A stretch of 35,771 nucleotides of DNA from Myxococcota bacterium (GTDB lineage: Bacteria > Myxococcota_A > Polyangia > Palsa-1104 > JAEUJZ01): positions 1 to 35,771 of the forward strand of contig JANWXW010000010.1 of the NCBI GenBank assembly GCA_025057315.1, given 5' to 3'. A program made the position numbers and the translations under genes. Every line of letters begins with the position of its first letter. Within the stretch, counting starts at the first letter, position 1. The notes beneath the pieces were generated by a model. It was not told the origin of the DNA, ran no database searches, and saw nothing but the letters and a program-made list of their open reading frames with translations. This document shows, piece after piece, positions 34,986 to 35,771 of this stretch.

Positions 34986-35714
34986 TTATATCATGGAACG
35001 CCGCGCCGCCAGCAGGTCGTGGACCGCGCCGAGCAGCAGCTTTTTGTGCAGCAGGCCCAGCAGCACGTCGATCTGCGCCACCCCCTGTTCCACCAGCCGC
35101 AGCACCTCGGCCCGCGGCAGCTGGCGCAGCGCCGGGCGGTCGAACTGCTCCACCTCCCGCACCACGATGCCGCGCAGCGCCTCGACGTATCGCGCCAGGT
35201 CAGAGATGGCAAACCCCAGCGCCTCGCTGTAGCCGGAGCGCCGCAGGGCACCCACCACCTCGGCAATGCGCGCGTCGCGCTCGGCGTAGACCGTGGCGCC
35301 CTCGACCTTGAGCGGGGTCAGCAGGCCGTGCTGGGTCAGCGCGGCGATGTCGGCGGGGTCCAGCCCGGACCGCTCGCGCAGCCGCTCGGCGCTCACCGGG
35401 GGCGCAGCATGGGTCGGATCAATGGCCGCATCGAGGCGGTCCCGACCCAGGATGCGCAGCTCGATCTGGGCCAGGGTGGCCCCGGGGCCCATCTCGTCCA
35501 GCAGCGCGCCGATTTCGCGCAGCGACAGCCGGTGGCGGTTGCGCAGCTCGCGGATGATCTCCAGCCGCTGCACAAAAGCGGCATCGTAGCGTCCGACGGT
35601 ACGGCCCCGCGTGCGCGGCCGTGGCAGCAGGCCGGCGCGGATGTAAAACTTGATTGTGGCAATGGGCACGCCGGTGCGCTCGGCCACCTGCGAGATGGTC
35701 AGCTCACCGCTCAT
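34986..35714 (-). CDS. MerR-family transcription regulator
   Basis: 242 residues from ATG 35714 (MSGELTISQVAERTGVPIAT). The N-terminal MerR winged helix-turn-helix is clear: ELTISQVAERTGVPIATIKF, YIRAGLLPRPRT, GRYDAAFVQRLEIIRELRNR, LSLREIGALLDE. The remaining ~150 residues are helical, without the Cys ligands of metal sensors, and have a second DNA-binding-like stretch ('ERLRERSGLDPADIAALTQH' then 'GLLTPLKVEG'), so the ligand is unknown and may be organic. It is followed by hutH after 9 bases and is probably co-transcribed, so it may control hutH, with histidine or urocanate as a possible effector. The open frame continues to the window edge, but the domain starts at this Met. Confidence 0.85.
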   Translation of the reverse strand: MSGELTISQVAERTGVPIATIKFYIRAGLLPRPRTRGRTVGRYDAAFVQRLEIIRELRNRHRLSLREIGALLDEMGPGATLAQIELRILGRDRLDAAIDPTHAAPPVSAERLRERSGLDPADIAALTQHGLLTPLKVEGATVYAERDARIAEVVGALRRSGYSEALGFAISDLARYVEALRGIVVREVEQFDRPALRQLPRAEVLRLVEQGVAQIDVLLGLLHKKLLLGAVHDLLAARRSMI

Positions 35715-35771
35715 GCGGTCCCATCTTACCCTGTTGTCCTGGGCCCGGCTCCGGGCCTGCGCGCTGATCAC

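Overview
The window is a GC-rich bacterial chromosome segment with densely packed genes. It shows several traits typical of Myxococcota: forkhead-associated (FHA) proteins, a Hanks-type kinase and a pseudokinase, a PEGA-repeat protein, a two-part PilZ protein, many lipoproteins with short lipoboxes, and a subtilase ending in a MYXO-CTERM-like Cys / hydrophobic / Arg-rich tail. No tRNA, rRNA, transposase, integrase, phage gene or CRISPR array was found. The assignment to Myxococcota is inferred from gene content, not from a marker gene.

Layout. 1-134: end of a FAD-dependent oxidoreductase. 135-590: gene-poor stretch with an AT-rich island. 591-4205: a beta-propeller lipoprotein with a perfect EF-hand loop, an unrecognised soluble protein, and an M15 carboxypeptidase lipoprotein. 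4329-7204: a subtilase overlapping a ketoacyl synthase by 4 nt. 7286-9304: a conserved hypothetical, a metallophosphoesterase and a PilZ protein. 9440-12118: a large LamG-type lipoprotein converging on a small secreted protein. 12934-18348: a four-gene unit made of an FHA protein fused to a CpaF/VirB11-like domain with lost catalytic motifs, a double-FHA membrane protein, an SMI1/KNR4-like TPR protein and a lipoprotein. 18472-24838 (minus strand): six PEGA repeats fused to a probable beta-barrel, a lipoprotein, a Ser/Thr kinase with a bare C-terminal anchor, and a large Cys-cluster (YkgJ/FliB-like) protein. 24864-27289: a CapA-like protein and a membrane-linked alpha/beta hydrolase. 27342-31139 (minus): a small lipoprotein, a tryptophan 2,3-dioxygenase/kynureninase pair, and a pseudokinase followed by a Fis-type DNA-binding protein. 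31272-33322: two lipoproteins, one with a VWA domain. 33420-35714 (minus): a MerR regulator followed 9 nt later by histidine ammonia-lyase.

How the genes may work together. Two themes stand out. One is phospho-signalling at the envelope: FHA readers, an active kinase, a pseudokinase, and several lipoproteins and PEGA/barrel proteins that could be outputs. The other is amino-acid breakdown by isolated steps: tryptophan to kynurenine to anthranilate, and histidine to urocanate, each without the rest of its usual operon. The most unusual item is the FHA/pseudo-CpaF protein, in which the Walker A, Asp-box, Walker B and His-box positions all appear degenerate while the fold and operon are kept.
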